Part shown: in pieces, positions 1 to 12,618 of the stretch | How positions within the stretch are numbered: position 1 is the first letter of the stretch | Layout of the letters: each line of letters starts with the position of its first letter | DNA from: Xylogone sp. PMI_703 | Taxonomy: Eukaryota; Ascomycota; Leotiomycetes | Direction: 5' to 3' | Assembly: GCA_021399445.1 (NCBI GenBank) | Contig: JAJTUQ010000006.1 | Location: 1,612,001 to 1,676,000, forward strand | DNA: 64,000 nt | Position numbers and translations under genes: made by a program | Notes under the pieces: generated by a model | What the model saw: the letters and a program-made list of their open reading frames with translations, nothing else | Database searches by the model: none | What the model was told of the DNA's origin: nothing

Positions 1-305
1 TAGTCGGTGATGACATCGACGTTTTTGACTTTAAGGAAGTAATGTGGGCATTCGCAACACGATGCCGACCGGGCATGGATGAATTCCTCTTTGACGATAT
101 TCAGGGCTTCTTTCTTATTCCGTTTATGCTTCACGGCCCCGCAGGTACTGTTGGCGGCAAGATGGTATCGAATTGCCTGCTCCCAATTGAGTACACAACA
201 GGCCGTGACTGGCTAAATATGGATTTTGAGGAAGCGTATCCGGAGGATGTTAAGAAGAAGGTGAAGTCGGAATGGAAGGAATTGGGTTATAATTCTAAGC
301 CGTGA
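1..305 (+). CDS. UbiD/Fdc1-type decarboxylase, C-terminal fragment (runs off left edge)
   Basis: Only the last ~100 residues are present. The frame is open from base 3 to the TGA ending at 305, and the gene continues leftwards out of the window. The visible part resembles the C-terminus of UbiD-family decarboxylases: a [20 protein letters not shown] segment, then a Gly/Pro loop ([10 protein letters not shown]), then a short acidic/basic tail. Family members use prenylated FMN to decarboxylate aromatic or cinnamic acids without oxidation; fungal Fdc1 acts on ferulic and cinnamic acid. The active-site residues lie upstream and cannot be checked. The downstream 0.8 kb has no partner gene, so nothing local points to the substrate. 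The family call is fairly safe; the exact substrate is not known. Confidence 0.72.
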   Translation, partial: VGDDIDVFDFKEVMWAFATRCRPGMDEFLFDDIQGFFLIPFMLHGPAGTVGGKMVSNCLLPIEYTTGRDWLNMDFEEAYPEDVKKKVKSEWKELGYNSKP

Positions 306-1114
306 ATGACAAGGAGCGATTGTCATCATGCTGAAGGGGAACCGATTGAGTAGCGTTGATGTAATTTACATAGCCACTTCATGGACTTAGAATACTTGCA
401 ATGAAGATTACTTTGTCATCAGTGATGGTGTTCGTTTCCCCTCTTCTAGAGATTTCGTGCCCATAAATACCGATCATTACCTTCGACATCCGCCGCCTCA
501 TCGAACGCATCCGAGTCAACTGTAGCACTCACCTTCTCCCAGCATATCCATGTACATACCTTCCTCAGCTCGCTCCATTTCCTCTCTTAGTCATAGCTTT
601 AGTATGAATGTATAAGGAATGCATCGATGATGAGCCTAGGCTCAGTTTAGAGCAGTTTAATCTCCGATTGCTTGGCATGTAGATATCCTAGATTTTCAGA
701 GCCGTCTGCGGAATGCGCTGGGCAAGGGAAAGGGGCAAGATGCGTTTCACATATATCTAAGCTTTAAAGCTTCTATGAGGATACAGCTAGCGCAAGAGAG
801 CATCACAAGATCGAGAATAGTAGCATCATTAAGGGGAGTTCTATTGCTTTCTTGGCTAGCTTGATCCTTCGAGTTCTAAAATTAGTGTAGGCTGCAGAGC
901 GGGGGTGTATTAAGCCGAAGCTCTCTGAGCCTCCCAGCCTCACGATGTGGGAAACTAGAACTATATCCTTTAAGAGATTTTTGGAAGAAAATTTCTTCTG
1001 TTATAATGAGAAGGATCCCTAGTGAATAACAAGTTATGTATATCTCATCATAGGGGGATTCGCGCAATAGCGTTGTAGTGTAACTCAACCACTACCTAAC
1101 ATCCACCGACAATC
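306..1114. other. Intergenic region
   Basis: I see no coding homology on either strand. It holds the 3' flank of the decarboxylase and the presumed promoter of the downstream channel gene. Short ORFs here, for example 882-1088 on the minus strand, have no recognisable composition or motif. Confidence 0.5.
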
Positions 1115-4100
1115 ATGTCTTCGTCAACACAACGCCCAGTACATACTCACGAAATCCTTGACAGAACTGCGCTGTGGCAGTTTCGCGATAGTGCAAGAAT
1201 CGGACTCGACCTTGAGCGATATTGCGTTGCTAACTCAGCCATTGATTTCCGACGGACTGGCGCTGAACTATCATTCTGTATCTTGGTCTCCCGTGGCTGC
1301 TCTCACTTGGCAGCTATTGAGGCAAGCCCGTCAGCAAATACAATCAAAGTAACTGTGTATGGCCTCAATAACGGATTCGAACAGAAATGGAGCATCACAC
1401 ACACAGGTAACCAGGCCGCTGGAGCTCCCCAAAGGGGTGGCTGGTATGACACGGCGAAGATGCACGGTGGCATTACTGAGGATGGAGAGTCAGTCTTAGT
1501 CGTATATAAGCCTGTAGGCAGGGAAGTCGAGGTGTATACCGTCAAAGCAGATGGATTTACCCGGAGAGGGCCTCCTTCGGACACGAATGTGACGTACTCC
1601 ATGACGAGTGGGATGGTGTCTGATGATAGTGAACACATCTTTTACAGTCGGAGAGGAAGCGGCTTTGGCAAGCGTGGCGAATCTAAAATTGTTGAAGCAT
1701 ATTCTATTAGGAACCTGGCTCGTGTTAGAGCGGTCACATTTGCCTTTGGTGATGGCCACCATCTTAGAAACACCGGACTTATCCGACCACTGCGAATTCA
1801 AGGTCCACTATATATAGGCATCGATACTTCTAGTTTTGGTGGAGATGATAATAGTAGAAATAGTCCTCCGGTCATTGCTTCGTCCGAACGCAAAATACAC
1901 TGGAATTTCCACGGAATCAAGTATGTTAAGTCTTCTCTGTTCAGGTAATTACTGACTTGTGAAAATTTTAGATATATTGACAGTACAGGTGGCCCTAATA
2001 CATTCATTTCTCCAAATGGCAAGTATTTATTCTACGTGGAATCAGATGAGGCAATGCTTCATCATTGGGACTTGACGAAACCTTCGTTGGAACCACTTGG
2101 TAGCATGAGGCTGCCAGGGGTTGAGTATGGTCAAAGTCGAAGATGGCAGATCTATGGAAAGGAGACTATCGTGAGAGATGCCATTGCCAAGCAGATCCAT
2201 CATGTCCGATACTCACCAAAGCACAAACTCATCACAGTTGTCACTTCAAATAATTCCACTGTGGTCGTCAATATACTGTTGACATTCAACCTCCAGCTTG
2301 TCTACCACCGGAAGATCCACCACAGCACATGGAATGGATATGTGCCACTTCGTATTGGGTTTAATGACCAGACTGGATTGAACATAGTTGCAGTGTCTCC
2401 CACGTTGTCATACAATTCTCCAGGCCGACAGACCCAGATAGTCGGGGCGATGGGTGTCGTACTTCCATTGAGAGACATATTCGACAATATCAGGAAAGCG
2501 GAAGATTATTTTGACAATGCTACTGAGGGAGTCACATCCCTGATGGCCTCTCTGGGCGGTGGACAAGTTGAACCGTTATGTAGATTTAGTTGGACACCAG
2601 GCGCCTTGGACCGGAATAATAGCGTCGCCATAGTTCATGAGCTGGGGCGCCTGCCGATTACAAATTCAGAAGATTCACGACGACAGCAGGAGTTTTATGA
2701 TGATATCTTTGCAAACCCCCAGAGCTCAATGAGCATGACTTCAACATTGGAGCTTCGTCACTTTTTTGTGCCTCATCTCTTTTCATTCACACATCCGTGG
2801 GATCCACTTCAGAGCACCAGTCTCTTTGGAGTAGTAATGAAGAATGAATTTTATATCATTACAATTGGGCCTTCCCCTTCAGGTCAGGGACCGCAGATAA
2901 GTCGAGTCCTTTACGCAACTGACATCAGGGTACGGGGAGATGCTAAGCAGCGCATTGAAATTTACAAAATTGATTCGAATTACATATTGCACGTCTCACA
3001 GGATGGGCGTGGGATTGGAGGTTACTCTGGAGCTCCTATGCCAGTACCAAGATGTACCATCATCTCACCACACTTCCTTGAGGAGGATGCATGGTATGAT
3101 ACGTTTGTTATACACCGGGCGGCACATGTTACCATGCCGACTAAGTACGTATAATTTTTCTGATGACTCCTGATTTTTTGTCCATCGACTGGTGCTTCAT
3201 TCTGTTTGGAACCTATGCATACATCTAATCTTCCTTGACACTTCTTAATAGTGGAGTCACTGCTAACTCCGTACACTTCTAGTTGGACCCAGACACCAAA
3301 TCCTGCTCTCACCTGGACGACAACTTTTAGAGCGTACTTTGAACCCAACACATTTGTTATCCAAGATACCATAGACTACGGTCATCGCGCTTGCTCTGCC
3401 TATGTACTCCCAAAGTATTTGCTCTGGGAAGAGTATGGACTGCGAGGTCTGCGTGACTCCAAACCGAACGATATCTTTTTTGGTGGTGGCCGCTACGCTG
3501 ATACACTAGGACCTTACTTCCGCTCGATTTACGATGACCGCACTTATGATGATGCACATCCTTTGTTCCCTAGCACGTTTGCCTTAGCATGTAATGCAGA
3601 TCACAGGTCTCGAGGCACGAAACATGTTGATGCTTTCTTCCGGAGACTGCACCAGGATGATGAGCGCCTCTTGATTAACTCCTCTGCGGTCAGTAGTACT
3701 CTGCCTTTGGCATGTAGAGCTCGCCCGATCGCAGCACTCTCCTTTATGCAGCACATTGTTCTATTTAACCATAAGATCAACGATATCGGTGCTGTAGAAG
3801 TCAAGAATGGTACGACTAAGAGCAAGGAAACCAATTATAACAGTAGATCATATCAAGTTTACCGATTCTTTGGTGATCTATGGACTACATTCAGTCCCTT
3901 CTGCAATGATTCGGATGAAGCGGATTCAGAACCAAATACTAGTCACGTAACACTTCCTTTGCCAGGGTTTTGTTCTTTCACTAACAAGTTATACAACCCG
4001 CCCCCGGTCTCAGGTCACGGTGACCCGTTCTGGGATTTTGTCCAAGCTACTACTCCATATGACGAAGATAACTTCCCTCGATGGGAGGCGCGGCTCTTAC

Positions 4101-6325
4101 ACTGGGTAGCATATACTGGGAAAGGACCAGCAAGTCCATTCACACGACTTGTAGAGGAGATACTAAGCATGAAAGATCGGAATGTTCAGCTCTCGTTCCT
4201 GAGAGTAGCTTGGCTGGAGAAACTCCTTGCGTGGAAGATGAGGACATTTGGCCTCCATATCTATCTCACTCGAACAGCATTCCCAATGCTACTTCTATTT
4301 GTAATACACTTGACGGTCAGCATTCTCTTGACAGAAGACGGTACGTTCATTCTCGAGTCTTGTCTAATCCCGTTGTGGATATCTCCCAAGCGGCTCAATG
4401 CCTGAACTTTTAAGCCAGTCGTGCCAGTCAAATCATACCCCTACCTATAGAACGCTATTTTATTGATAGAACCATTGCTAATTTATAAAATATCTAGTGG
4501 TAAGCATTTTGAGCACAACTTTATTGCTTGATTCTTGAAGCCATATATTGTGCGATCCTCAGCAACAAGGATTCCCTACGAAACCTCATAACACCCAGAT
4601 AATACTACTGATCAAACGGCTAACATGTAAATTGTTTTAATAGACTTCTGGAACAATCACGGTTCCAATATATATGCTGTCCAGTATGGAGGCGCTGGTC
4701 TCGGTTTACATTCTTTCCATCAAGCTCCGTCAGCTCTTTCGGATTCCGCGACCTTTCGTTCGATCGATCTTCAACTACATTGACGGAATTGCCCTTTCGC
4801 TCGGCTTGACATTATTCTTTTTCGTCATCTCACACCAAGCCCCCCCGCGATCGTTCTTAGCTTTCTCGACTCTCCTCATTTGGATTGCGACGATTCTCAT
4901 GATGAGAGTTTATCGGCCTGTGGGATTATTATTATTGTTACTAACGGAGACTATGCAAGGCGTTTTTTCATATTTAATTCTGCTTTTCTTTATTATACTT
5001 GGTCGGTATAGATAGAGTTACCGATTAGTTTACCATGCTAACGGTATATAGGTTTTGCCTTCGTCCCATTTCTTTTACTTCGAAACATTACTTCTGAATC
5101 AAATGCTTTCTCGACCTTCCCTTTAACATTCTCACAAATGCTCAATTTCATCTCATCCGATTATGGAGCACTAGAGCCATTCGAATCAAAGTTTGTGGCC
5201 GTCAAGACCTTGAGAGCGCTATATATCATCGTCATCACGATCCTGTTCCTCAATACTCTCATTGCGCTACTGAACCTCAAAATCAATGCAGCTGATAAAA
5301 ATGCCAGCAATCTTTTCCATCTCCAAATGGCTTCACTTCAAGTTGAAATCGAGCTTGGTCTTCTCTCTTCGTCAGAGCGTAAAGGCCGGGACTGGTAGGC
5401 ATATTCCCCCAGCTTTTCCTTCATTTTGGATTCGCTAAATTGATTATCAATGCCACAATCCCTTCGGCATATTCAAAATCTGGCATCGTCTCCAGCATCT
5501 CTACCTCATTCACTTTCTCAATCACTTACTGATGTGGGAAATTATAGGTTCCCGGAATGGTTCTCATATTCTATGACGGAAACCGAGAAACGGCTTTGGA
5601 ATGAGTACGTGGACAGGAATCCGTTGAAGTGGTCGGATGAGAACAACTTCAGCGAAGACAAAGAACACGTTCCATATATTCCAGAAACTACATCACGGCA
5701 AGCTGGTTCTAACAATACCACCGCAACAGCCTCATCAACGACTAAAAAGCAAGAACAAACCTCGTCTACAATGCGAAATGACAACACAGAAGCAAGCTCA
5801 AATTCTGAGCCACAAGTATCTACGGCAGAATCTCAGAAACCTCCACTAATTATTCATGACGGTAAACCAGCTGCAGATCTTCTTTCTGCGCTCGGACCGA
5901 TTGACGAGACTGATTTTCCACTGGATGACAACCCAGAACCCGGGGGGGATGAGTCGGATTTTAGCGATGCAGAGGATGATATATCCAGTACTATGAGTAA
6001 ATCGGCCTCATCAAGACAAGCAATGTCAAACTGCTGCGTTGTTTGTCAGCAACCTGGCTCTTTATGTACTGGTTGTAGAATGGTTGCCTACTGCGGTAAA
6101 GCGCACCAACGACAGCACTGGAAGACACATAAGAGTGAATGCAAACCCTCAGAGGAAGTAGTAGCAGGGCCCTCGGTAGAAATGGCAGAATTTTCTTGTG
6201 TTGTTTGCGGCAAGCCGGGTAAGCTTTGTACCGGATGTAGGACTGTGGCGTACTGTAGCAAGGAGCACCAGAAGCAGGACTGGAAGAATCATAAGACTGC
6301 TTGTAAGGGAAAGGGGAGGGCGTGA
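1115..6325 (+). CDS. TRP-like ion channel fused to two C-terminal MYND zinc fingers
   Basis: Exons read as 1115-1920, 1972-3144, 3283-4340, then an unresolved junction, 4644-5001, 5052-5394 and 5548-6325; most introns have GT..AG ends and a CTAAC-like branch site. The first ~800 residues look like a WD/beta-propeller-type extramembrane domain (weak repeats such as SPNGKYLFYVES). About six hydrophobic helices follow (near 4270-4330, 4690-5000, 5060 and 5210-5280), with a pore-like stretch before the last one. This resembles fungal TRP/polycystin-like channels. A Ser/Thr/acidic linker leads to two MYND fingers near 6028-6135 and 6190-6310, each with the CxxC...CxxC...YC...H...C pattern; MYND fingers usually bind Pro-rich partners. 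Between 4340 and 4644 the reading phase is kept only by assuming a tiny 2-nt exon (4498-4499) or a 1-nt lesion, so the model is uncertain there. The ligand and partner are unknown. Confidence 0.7.
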
Positions 6326-7597
6326 CTGTTGTTGCATTATGAATATGCATCACAATTCCTTGGTCCTGCACTTTAGGCGTGTAATATTTTCTATTCAATT
6401 TTTCTTTTCCGAGTGGGCTTTATACGCTGGGGGTCAAATTCTACCCAATAGACCATTCCTCATAGTTCTAGAGAGCCTAGAAATCCGGAAAGTGGACGAG
6501 ACCACGGAGAAGAAAAAAATATCTTTCAATAATAATTGGCGGCCGTTCTTAATTTATTTACTTTGGTAATAACTCTAAAACCGAGCTCTCTGAATCAATC
6601 TATGATCTTCGCCAAGTAACCCAAACCTCAAATCTGTATTCTGCACCTTCCTTCCTTCCTAGCGGGCCTGTTGCTAAGGAGTAGCCTCCTACCAGGCTAC
6701 TCAGGGGTTCATTTCGAGTGCAACACATGATGGTGGAGAATGTTTCATGGCTAGCGCTCTCAAACATATGATGAAACTAACGATATTGACCCCAACTGCC
6801 ACCGCACAAGCGAGTATAAAATTGGCCACGTTGTAGGCTATGCGATTCCATCTGGGCTAGAGTTGTTTTGTCTATTTGTTTTAAGGGCTGCGTACAATGA
6901 GGTTTGCACGATCTCTGTCTGGACACTTGCCATCGCTTCGAACATGCCCCCAAGAAGTCCAATTCGACATTACTTGACCATGAATAAAGTAACCGTCCGC
7001 CAAGTTCTGGCCTGTATACTAAAAACTGTAAGGGAGTTTGATGGTTTGGGTGGCACCTGCAGCGTTAGATGATACACTGAAGGGGTTTTCTTCAGCTGAA
7101 CAATAATAATAATCGTCATCCGCCTTCATGTATATGTACTTCCTTCAAGTTTAATGCCCTTACGTCATAGTAAAGTGATTAGCCATACAACGTTTTCTTA
7201 TTTTATACGGTTGGAAAACTTAAATCTCTAGAAAGTCTTTTTATATAAATCTTTTATTATCTTTTAATTAAGTTCTGATTCTTTAAATATAATATTATAT
7301 AAAGAGTATATAAATAATATTTTAATATGTTCTTTTTTTATAAAAGAATTTTTTTAACAATTAATTTAATTATATTTTATTTAATCTGATAAAAACTATT
7401 AGAGGCTTAATGCAGAAAGGGACATCGCATGGTAGATCACTTATGTACCCCAGTGCAGCATACCAGTCTTTGAAATTATTCTTTATTATTATCCTTAGAG
7501 CTCCTTTATGTAGAGACAGGTATATATTAAATAAGTCGCGTCTTCCTCTTACCGTAAGAGTCTTCTCTTCCCCCTTAAACTACCGAATGCGTTAACT
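6326..7597. other. Intergenic region with a strongly AT-rich block
   Basis: This lies between two convergent genes. About 7190-7400 is almost all A/T with runs of T and A, unlike the flanks, and looks like a RIP-degraded or low-complexity segment. I see no gene; short ORFs at 6198-6569, 6863-7072 and 7410-7595 have no supporting features. Confidence 0.5.
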
Positions 7598-9145
7598 CTA
7601 TCCAGTCAAGTTCAATACACAACGTGCTCCGTCAGTATCGCTAGAAACTGGCCCATCTGACATCTTAAATGGTGTGCCAGAAATTGGGTACTGCCAGATT
7701 ATCCCAGCATTAGTATCTGCTCCGTAAAGAGTTCCATTGTTCATGCCCCACTGACCACCCAACGCGTTTGGTAGCGTAGGGTAGTTAGCCACGCGCTCCC
7801 ATTCAAAGGTAGACAAGCTGAATCGAATTAGGGAGGAGCCCCCAGAAGTGCTGTTTCGTCCGGCACTCCAGAGGTATTGTCCCTCGTTGGGGAGATATAC
7901 CCAATCAGCAACCGAGACATCCAAGGTATCGGCAGTACCACTGTTTAGGATCTTGCCGTAGGTGGCGGATCCAGGGTAGAGATCAATCACCCACCAGTTC
8001 TGGCCGGCATTGGAGATCCAGTAGCGGCCGTTGATATCGATATCTCCGACGTTGCTACCGGGCATGGACCCCTGGAGAACGACTTCTGCAGCTCCTTCAG
8101 TGGAGACACGAAGGAGATTGTGGGTTCCAGATTGAAATGCATAAAGGTGGCCATCAAGTGGGTTCAAGGCAAGTGCATTCATGTTGCTGCCGTCTCCAAT
8201 GTTTGTCTCCACTACTTCATTGGTTCCTGCGAGGAGATCCACGCGGTAAAGGTCGGCTACCTCAATGAGGTATGCATATCTGTCGCAGACTGGTGTTGCC
8301 GCAGGACAGGTTCTAGTTGGTGCGGAATTGGTCACGGTATTGGTGACAGTGTTGGTAACGGTGTCAGTTACAATGTTGGTTACCGTTGTCGTCTTTGTTG
8401 CCTCTCATGATGAGGGACATGAGAGGGCGTTTGTGACAGTATCTGTTACTGTTCTAGTAGCGGTTATTGTTTCCGTAACCGTAGGAGCACTTGAAGTTGA
8501 TTTCGTTGAGGTTGCTTTTGATGTTGTGTGATATGGGGTTGTGGTCTTCTTAGTAGTAGTGTGTGGAGGTGTCGTACAACTGGAAGATGAAGACGAAGTA
8601 GTAGTGGTGGTGCTGCACGGAACAATAGTCGTTGAGGTAATTGTGATGGTCGTGGTATGGGGCTTGGAGATTGTTGGGGTCCAGGAGGAGCCAATGCAGT
8701 TACGTGGTGGATGGGGATTCCACCGGCATGTAGCATGTGTCTCCTTGCCTTTAGAATCCGCGAAAGTAGAGATGTAGGTAGTCTCGGTACTGCAGGGATA
8801 TGTTGTAGTCTTTGACTGGGTACTCGTGATGCACACAGTAGCTGGTTTGTCTATAGTGAGTAGCTTTTCGCCATCTTTGATAATGTGCACTGCTTCATCC
8901 GTAATAACAGTATAAGTCAACGTGATAACTGGGACAACCTCTTCCACAAGAGGTGCTACGCAGAAGTCGAGGATCTCCCCGAGACCAAGACCTAATCCTA
9001 GTCCTAGATCCCCCAAGAGTTGTCCAAGACCAAGCCCAATGTTTCTCTCGGTCGTTTCACGGTTAGAGACCGGACTAGCTGCCATTGGGGACAAGAGAGC
9101 AGACAGCACCCCTGCCACACGAAGTGACCTTCGAAAAGAAGCCAT
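7598..9145 (-). pseudogene. Secreted Thr-rich/DUF6923-type protein split by an in-frame TGA
   Basis: Reading from 9145 down, the protein has a signal peptide (Arg-rich start, then a hydrophobic run ending around AASPV), a Gly/Leu repeat, a Cys-containing domain with a CRWNP motif, and a long Thr/Ser stalk. The stalk leads through TVTDTVTN-like repeats into a ~200-residue domain with propeller-like features (NIGDGSNMNALALNPLDGHL and similar). This resembles fungal DUF6923 proteins, which are usually secreted or wall-attached. A TGA at 8405-8407 interrupts the frame inside the repeats, but both halves lie in the same frame and the VTN repeats continue past it. No splice pair of reasonable size removes it. 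Either a recent nonsense mutation, readthrough, or a sequencing error. The gene has no introns. Its function is unknown. Confidence 0.68.
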
Positions 9146-11279
9146 GATGATTATGATTAGACTGAGGAAAAGTTCCTAGCTTTGCTTCTGGAGAGACTGG
9201 TGATGAGGGATGGTGGTTCATTTCGACGGATTGACATGAATTATATATGAATAAGGACTGTTACCTGCTCAACATAATGGATAGTACATGCAAAGTTTGT
9301 TATGAGGCTGGCTGAAGATCCACCAACATGGTTCAATTGATAGCTGAATTAAATTTTCCCGCAGTGATTGAGGATAAGATCGTGCTGATCATTTCGGTAC
9401 GTCGGAAACCTATCAGTGAAGGTTTGGGGGCCGAGGCAAAGGACACTTACGAACACAAACAGACATTGGCGTTGGAGTTGGTCGAACCAATAAATCGAGA
9501 TACAAAATTATCACAAAATGCAAACGGAAGGAAATATCATACCAATCGCAATTCGATCTTGAATTCCCTTATTCTCCTTCGCTATAGCAGTTGTCCTAGA
9601 CAATGCAGTGGAAAATATGTTAAAAGAGCATGAGGATCCTGAATTATGCAACGTCGCAGGGATTCATAGTAGCTGAGGTTATATTTTAGCGCGTACCCAG
9701 CTATAACTAGACCTTGATCTGTGCTAGTGGGTGGTGTTGATCGTCTGAACTTTTCGTGAATTCTGCGAGCTTGGACTGCGGTTGTAGGTAACCGTTGCAT
9801 TATGCTTGTTCTTAACACAGGTGGACGTAGTGGACTGCCTTGACTTGGTAGACGACGTATGGAGATGCATTTGGTTTAACCACGTAGATCATATCCCATT
9901 TACGTGTGCTTTAGCAATGTTTACGGAATGGGCAAGCCACTAGTACAGTAAGAGCTCTAGGAAAAACTACGTGGCGCTGTTTGTCGATGAGATTAGATCC
10001 CTCTCTTTTCTTTCTCAGAAACGCCGTAGAGCCCCTTCATCACGATATCGGCATGCTTATTTTATTAAGGTGATCAGAATTCAAGGCTTGAATTCTGGCG
10101 TTTGGCCGTGGCGGTGTACTTGTGGAGTGCTCCTGAGCTAATAATTTTACGGAGCAATTTCCGTAGTTATTTCAGCTGGTTTGGAGGACGTTGCTGTGGA
10201 GGCTTGTTGCTGGTGAAAGCTGTGGATATCCCCATATTTCTGGATTGAGGTGGCTAGCTGAACTGCGGTGTACATCGACGTGGCTCACCAGTAGCTGCGG
10301 CGATCAGTCCGGGCTTGGTGGTCTACCGGGCTTAATCAGTTCGTGACTCTGGAACCAAAATTGGTTTGTCGCTCTATCGAGTTGCGCCTTTCGGATTTAG
10401 GTCCTAAAAATGTGAATCTATTGCAACGTCGTACCTCTATAGCTTCTGCAAGGAACGGGAAGGAAGGCTTAGCCTACTCTGGCAAGTTATATTCGGAAGA
10501 TCTTACCGACGCAGATGCTTACTCATCACCAGTTATGATTGATCACTGAGATGTTGAAGCTCGGAGTTGATTGGGGGAGAACGTTATTATTCAAATTAAA
10601 AAGAAGCTAGCATATTGGTATCTTATAGCTAATTGTAAAACTTACAATCCCATTTGTCCATTACCAATGGATGATCTAGACCTTTATATTTTCTTCTTAA
10701 GGATTAGCTTCTTCGATGTTAATTTCTTATTTTAGACAGGCGCAGTGCGGGGATTTTTTGGGAACTGTGATGCGATTAATTACCCAATATTTTGAAGTCA
10801 TTTTATAAGTGCATTGCAATTTACATTACAGTTTGAAGTGATGAATTTGAAATTAAACTCCCCTCATGATCCATGATCCTAGATTGATAAATACTTCGCC
10901 AGGATCACGTGTAATCTAGCGAATTTGCTTAAGATACTGTACTAGCTTTATTATTTACATAATTTACCTTTAGCTTCCTTGTAGTATTTTATGCTTTTCT
11001 GCTCTTGCGTTTATTTTTGTACATAACCATGATAGAAGTGTTCTGAACCAACCCGGTTATATATAGATGACTAAGCACTATTCAGATCCTGGTTGTATAA
11101 CATCTTGATCAAGAATCTAATAATGTGTAATATTACTGCTGGCTATATTGATCTCAATGCTTGATAACATAATTTGTAGTTACTTCTCTTCTGGATTAAA
11201 ATTGAATTATTTATTGAAAGAATGGTCACATTTCTAAAATAATTTCTCACTAAAGAGAATCTCAAATCACGAATCTAAA
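9146..11279. other. Intergenic region
   Basis: About 2.1 kb between two minus-strand genes, with no supported coding region. The left end is the promoter of the secreted protein. The right part (10600-11280) is AT-rich. A short perfect inverted repeat lies at 10075-10097. The ORFs at 9328-9633 and 10343-10549 show no motif. Confidence 0.45.
10075..10097. repeat. Perfect 11-bp inverted repeat with 1-nt spacer
   Basis: The left arm CAGAATTCAAG (10075-10085) is exactly complementary to the right arm CTTGAATTCTG (10087-10097) around one G. It could form a cruciform or be a dimeric protein site; no neighbour indicates which. Confidence 0.6.
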
Positions 11280-12618
11280 TCACTCACGTACATCATCTTT
11301 AGTACGCTCGCCTCCCATCCGTTTTCTCATCATGTTCGGAAACGCCCTATTGTATCTTGTTCCAGGTCCAGGAGACGATTCATTATTGCTTGTTTGGGAT
11401 GAAGAGGAATGTTTACTCTTTTGAGCTTCGAAGACTGAAGGCTGGTCAGCAGGGCTGGTGGCTAAAGCTCCAAACCGACTGTTATAGCGCTTCTCGGTTA
11501 GATGTCGTAGAGTTTCATCCATCATTGAGCCAACTAACTGGGCTGAATGACCTTTCGATAACGCTTTCTTGACATCAAATAAATCCGCTAAAGTAGTTAC
11601 CACCACTTGATCGCTTTCGCCATCAGCAATAGCCTCCCCAACTCTATGTATTTTCCGATTAGAAACTTCACTAGCCACTTTGCACACTTCTAAGCATTGC
11701 TTTGAAATATTTATGTCCTCCTGTAACCGCAACCTCTCATTATCATGTTTGGGATTGCCATTTAAGAGTAAGGACTCTAAGCGTCCCCGAAGATGGCCGA
11801 TTATGTCCGAGAAGCTTTCTCGGTTTTCATCCAAAGCTTTGCGTGTTAACAGCTGCGCTTCAAAGTAGCTCCCTACGTCATCATCTCTAGAATCTCGGCG
11901 CGCCTCTTGTAGCAGCGATGATTCTCGATCCTCTAGAGATTCAATGTAAGATTTAGCATCTTCACAAATACGGAGGCATTGTTTGGTCACTGCTTTCTCG
12001 TCTTTCAAGTCTATCTCGACGTTTGAGCTATTGGTATCTTCGACAGGGAATCGTGCAATTTTCTCATCGATTCGTTGTAAGTGGACCTTAAGATTGTATG
12101 CCGTGTCTTGAATCATCTCATTGTACTCCTGAAGTACTTGGTGCGAGACTTTGGATGTGTGTCTCACGAGAAAATGTTAGTAGAACCTAACGTATACAAG
12201 GAACAGTGACAAACATGGTGATAGTGCCAAGACCAACTGATATTGTTGACTTATAGCCTGCAATTGTGTCGATGAATTGATTGATATCACCTCTCATAAA
12301 TTCCATCTTTGTCCAGTCTCGAAAGCCCGTCTTGGAATTTTTACTAAACACTTTCATCGACTGTTCAAATTCACGGCATACTTGATTGCACCGATCAATA
12401 GGACCTTGAAGGAGCTCCAGCATCGATGTCTCAACAGTAATCACTTGAGTCAGCGAGCTCAAAATATTGGCAAGATCTTCCAGCTCATCTTGGAGCCTAC
12501 GTAAAGTTTTGTCGCGATCTTTGAAACGTTTGACAGTTTCGTAAAGCGACTTTGTCGACTGAACAGCAGCCGTAACAACTGCTAGCACAGAGGCACCGAT
12601 ACTCAAAGGATCTGCCAT
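11280..12618 (-). CDS. Fungal STAND N-terminal (PigL_N/Helo-like) domain protein without an NTPase
   Basis: Two exons, 12618-12215 and 12162-11280, joined across a 52-nt intron (GTTTGT donor, CTACTAAC branch), giving 428 residues. The start MADPLSIGASVLAVVTAAVQ is the classic opening of the 'fungal N-terminal domain of STAND proteins', also named after azaphilone cluster protein L. It is followed by a helical, coiled-coil-rich region (YETVKRFKDRDKTLRRLQ) and the conserved TSKVSHQVLQEY segment. In NLR-like proteins this domain precedes a NACHT or NB-ARC ATPase and is thought to transmit a cell-death signal. Here the protein ends in a Ser-rich, basic tail and no ATPase or repeat domain follows. 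Such stand-alone forms are common in ascomycetes; their role is not established. Confidence 0.75.

Noticed and set aside
8265..8531. Plus-strand Val-rich ORF (VTVLVTVLVTVSVT...)
   Set aside because: It is the antisense of the TVTN repeats in the minus-strand secreted protein.
9328..9633. 101-residue plus-strand ORF
   Set aside because: Composition unlike the coding genes around it and no recognisable domain.
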